A model generated the notes under the pieces. The model made no database searches. It was given only the letters and a program-made list of their open reading frames with translations, and was not told the origin of the DNA. Shown piece after piece: positions 60,337-64,000 of a DNA stretch of 64,000 bases. Both the position numbers and the translations under genes were made by a program. The number at the start of each line of letters is the position of its first letter. Positions within the stretch are counted from its first letter, which is position 1. The stretch comes from Gorsachius magnificus (Eukaryota > Chordata > Aves > Pelecaniformes > Ardeidae), in assembly GCA_034008185.1 (NCBI GenBank), contig CM067084.1, positions 20,178,885 through 20,242,884 on the forward strand, read 5' to 3'.

Positions 60337-63300
60337 TTAGAAAAAGCTGCCCTGAACCATATTTTCAACACAGTTATGTGCGTAGACACTCAGACATTGG
60401 AGACATGCTGGCACACACCTGAAAGCCACCACAAAGAAGTCAAAGAAACACTATTTATACTCCAGATTACTTTGATGTCATGCTCGATCTAGGTCATTTA
60501 CAAATAAAGCAGAGGATTCCCCACTCCGTTTTTCCCCAGCTTCACAGCATTCTCTCCTGCCTGCTCCGCAAACTATTACTACTTGACCCACTAACACAAG
60601 AGGGGGCAAAAAAACAAGAGGGGAAACTGATTAGAAAACTAGAAAGAGAAGGCAAGATTATTTAACCTTAACTGAAAAAGAACAGCAATTACCCTTCATA
60701 CCTCAGTTTGCATATACATAAATCTTACATCAGAGTCCAGAATGTAGACAAGGAAGACTTTCTGGAATATCAGTCACCATCATCAGCAAGAATAATCTTC
60801 TAATAGAACTTTTCCAATTATTTACAAAATAGCCATTCAGGCACATGATTATAAATCTAGTATCAACTAAACACATCCATTCTCTGCCAAAAAACATATA
60901 TATCAAAAAAGTTACACGCATACCTGTTTTGCAGCAGTCTAGTCACTCTGCTCACACAGCTGACGTGGTCTCTCAAAGATTTTCTAATCCTTTCATCCAA
61001 TTTGGTACAAGAGAGATTATTTCCAAGTGGTACATCGTTGCTGTTTCTTGCTCTTTCTATTTGTCCCCCTGTGCCATTTGTACCTTTTGGTGTACCCCCA
61101 CACATCTTCTTTCGCTACAAATCCTCCTGTAAGGCTCCTTCAAAGAAAACTAAATACCCACTGAAGGGATACAGCCTCAAGCGGATTTCATTACTATAGA
61201 TCAACCATTAACAATGGTAATTTACCATCAGCTTTCTTCCCTTCACAGGAACACAGTCTGCTGAATTTCTTGTTAGGGGGAAAAAAGGCAAAGAGATCTT
61301 CATATATTCTATAAGCCATTAATGCAGAAAGACAGCTGTAGCTAATGTACTGCTGCAATTATTCCAGACAGAGGAGCAGACATGACTTTCAAGTTTCAGA
61401 AGCCATCGTAGACTTGCTCTTGCTGCTGTTAAAGGGTTTTTCCTGCCAAGCCTGGCACAAAGCTGAAGCAGATACAACAGCTAATATTGACTTTAACTAT
61501 GTTTGTTTCCTGGTATGTGATTAGGTAGCTGGCAATTATGTAGTCACAAGACCCAACCATATGGCCTCTTAAAAAAAAAAAGCATAGTTGCTTTCGCAGT
61601 GACTCGCCCTTAGTTGCAAGGTTGTTCTAACACTGGCTACAACACCCTGTTAATGGCTCTCATGTGAGCAATTGTCATCTGACAACCCCTAGCAACCTCA
61701 TATAGCTTAGGCGCAAATAACAATCTGTCATCTTTGCCATATGGTTATCACTTAAAAAAAATGACCATCACCAAGAAACACAGTAGATATTCTGCACTGT
61801 AATGCTTTTACTTTTAAGGACAGACAGTATTTGCACTTGGCCGAGAATCTGAAACTACTATTTTGAAAAACTTTTTAAAAAAGAGGAAGGGAAAACAACC
61901 AAAAAGTTTGTCACAGACATTAAGTCGGTTGATGAGAATTTATAGTCATGGGCCTATTAAAACAATTTAATGGCAGTATTGATGACAAAAATTGCTAATA
62001 GAATATTTCTGATTGAGAAAATTTAAGTTTTTTAACAGAACGAAGGAATTTTCTTCAGGCTCAGGTAATTCCACTACAGAACAAAGCCCTCTTTCCCATC
62101 CCTGCTTTAAAAAAAAAGTTATCCATACATGTCTGCTTGTAATTCATGTCTTGCATAGCTTTCCCCCCCATCAGTAAAGTTTTATAGGCATTTTATAAGA
62201 TAACAGCCATAATGCTAGTTCCCTTTACAGATGAAGAAGAGAAAGTAACTTCTCTAATGGCCACCCAGAAATGCAGCAGTAGAATTAGAAAACACAGCAA
62301 GATTTCAAAACCCAGTGCTACGTGCTACCTGCTAAACAGCACAGCACCTTTCTTAAAAGGATTTTGTAATCTCAGTAAACCCCAACCTCTAAACACTGGA
62401 CAAAGTCAAGCAGAAAACTAGAGCATGGTTAGGTCCAACAACTTGCTCAGCCACAGAGGAAAGCCTATAGCAACAAAAAAAAAAGCTGTTTCAATTCCCA
62501 GAGTAGTGACAAGTACTTGATCCCAATTATTCCTCCTCCCAAGTGAGGGAAAACAAGTGAAAAGCTTTGGCCCATTCTCAAGTTATTCAAACCATCTAGG
62601 AGAGGGCAACTCCCAGCTCTCACCTCATCGACGACAACTACTTTAAACAGTGTTCCCAGTCACCTTTAAAGTGTGAATGGAATAAGCAACTGATGGCCAG
62701 GTTCCTACACTTAGACTAAGATCAGCAACTGATAGCATCCACTTCTGTCCGATCTTTTCCCCAAACAAAAACCAAACCAAAATTCCGAAATATTCAATGA
62801 AATGACCCCAATATTGGATTCATGTCAGAGACTAGAACTAGGAACTCCTTTAAGCTCACTAAACAGACGTGCTTCACAACACTACCTCATCTGTAGGTGA
62901 AGTCATCTGTAGAATACTGTAAAGCCCAAAATACCTGGGGAATTACCACCAAAAATCCACAGAACAGATTCTGAAAGAAACGCAAACCCCACATGGAAAA
63001 CACCCTGAGTCCAAGGAGTAGATGGGAAATGGGAAAAGGTGTCCTGTTCTCCAGATATAATCCTCTGGGAAGCAGAGTTTAATCACTTTTTCTAGGCTAC
63101 GTGACAGCACATCACCTGTTCTGTTTGTAGGTCATTTCCTGTCCTTCATCTCCCCTGCAAGACAATTGCCTAAATTATTTCAACTCAACGTAATACTTTA
63201 GCATGAAGATTTGGGGTGGGGGAAAGAGGACATATATACAATGGAGATATCTAGTCAAGAACAATTTTCTGTAGAAATTACAGCTGTCCGCTAAAACTTA

Positions 63301-64000
63301 AGTAGTGTTTTCACATCTAACAGAGAATTTGCAGAGCCCCCTGTAAGGTTTTATTTTCCAAACAGCTTTTAGAAGCAAGCCAGAGAAGTGTAGGAAAACA
63401 GAAAGTTTGAATCATACCTGCTGTTTCAGTGAGCATTTGTTTTTGCAAAACATACACTTAACAAAATTGATGCACAAAAAATGCCTACCACCCAGACATT
63501 CAGGATGAGTGCCAGACATTTAAAGGTGAAGTGGAATCTGTTCTGGATTGCTTAATGATGAATTTCCCTCTTTTAGTCTGTTGAATAGTTTATGTAGAAG
63601 ATAAGAGTTCCCTTCCTCCCTCCCAATTTGAAGTATTTAACCTGCATTGCTCCTCCTTTTTAAAACCTTGGATTTAGAAGAGTTGTGCTGATGCCACACC
63701 GCATTCTTTTTTCCACGATGAGCTAAAGTAGTCCTAATATGGTAAAGCACTATTAACCTCAGGTGAACCACCTTGTTCAAGCATGATACATAGTAGTTTC
63801 ACACAAGTTAGTCAGGATACATTGCAGATTAGTCACGCGGTAAGTGAAGGAACATGTTACTTGCAGAACTTCCCTCTCTCTCAGTTTAGGTTTTCCTGTA
63901 GAAAGAGTTCTGGTGGAAAAAAAGAAAGTTCTCTATATCAGATCACTGTACAGAAAGTTTACAGAATTATCTTTAAAAAAGTATGAAAAGCAGAATAACA

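Larger units (their letters stand above)
54361..64000 (-). other. FNIP2: FNIP2 intron 1 (partial)
   Basis: At least 9.6 kb of first intron. It contains the ancient CR1 relic, the 12-bp inverted repeat at 60311 and a poly(T) run near 59778. No GC-rich first exon or CpG-island promoter is visible, so the FNIP2 start lies beyond the right edge. Confidence 0.8.

Noticed and set aside
59546..64000. FNIP2 first exon or CpG-island promoter near the right edge
   Set aside because: The sequence is uniformly AT-rich, and no ATG frame ending in phase 2 with a good donor and a FNIP-like start was found.
1..64000. CRISPR arrays, operons, tRNA or rRNA genes
   Set aside because: No regularly spaced repeats, no bacterial-type gene packing and no tRNA or rRNA signatures; the window is vertebrate nuclear DNA.

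Overview
The window looks like avian nuclear DNA. It carries several CR1 LINE fragments with the bird-type CR1 3' end (ATTCTATGATTCTAT-like), no mammalian SINEs and little other repeat. No species can be named from the sequence.

One real gene is present: FNIP2 (folliculin-interacting protein 2), on the minus strand. Sixteen constitutive coding exons lie between 54360 and 28792, with splice sites and reading phases that agree from the first to the stop codon. An additional in-frame 90-nt candidate cassette exon lies at 48363-48452. The first exon, with the start codon and promoter, is not in the window; the gene enters from the right edge, so 54361-64000 is first-intron sequence. The 3' UTR probably runs from 28791 to about 25020, ending near an AATAAA signal at 25043-25048. 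FNIP2 rather than FNIP1 is chosen from the middle and C-terminal exons (for example [44 protein letters not shown]). FNIP2 pairs with folliculin in the GAP complex for RagC/D at lysosomes and also binds AMPK and HSP90.

Layout. 1-14344: no gene recognised. 14345-24360: gene-free DNA with four CR1 pieces, one of which (19781-20935) keeps an open reverse-transcriptase frame of 346 codons. 25020-28791: FNIP2 3' UTR with candidate let-7 and Pumilio sites. 28792-54360: FNIP2 exons and introns, with a degraded CR1 in one intron (about 43864-44146) and a striking quasi-palindrome at 34933-35022. 54361-64000: intron 1, with an old CR1 relic at about 54480-54925.

The most interesting observation is the candidate cassette exon. 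It encodes [14 protein letters not shown], the counterpart of the FNIP1 alternative segment that contains reported AMPK target serines. The human FNIP2 reference protein, as I remember it, lacks this segment. No new multi-gene system is visible.
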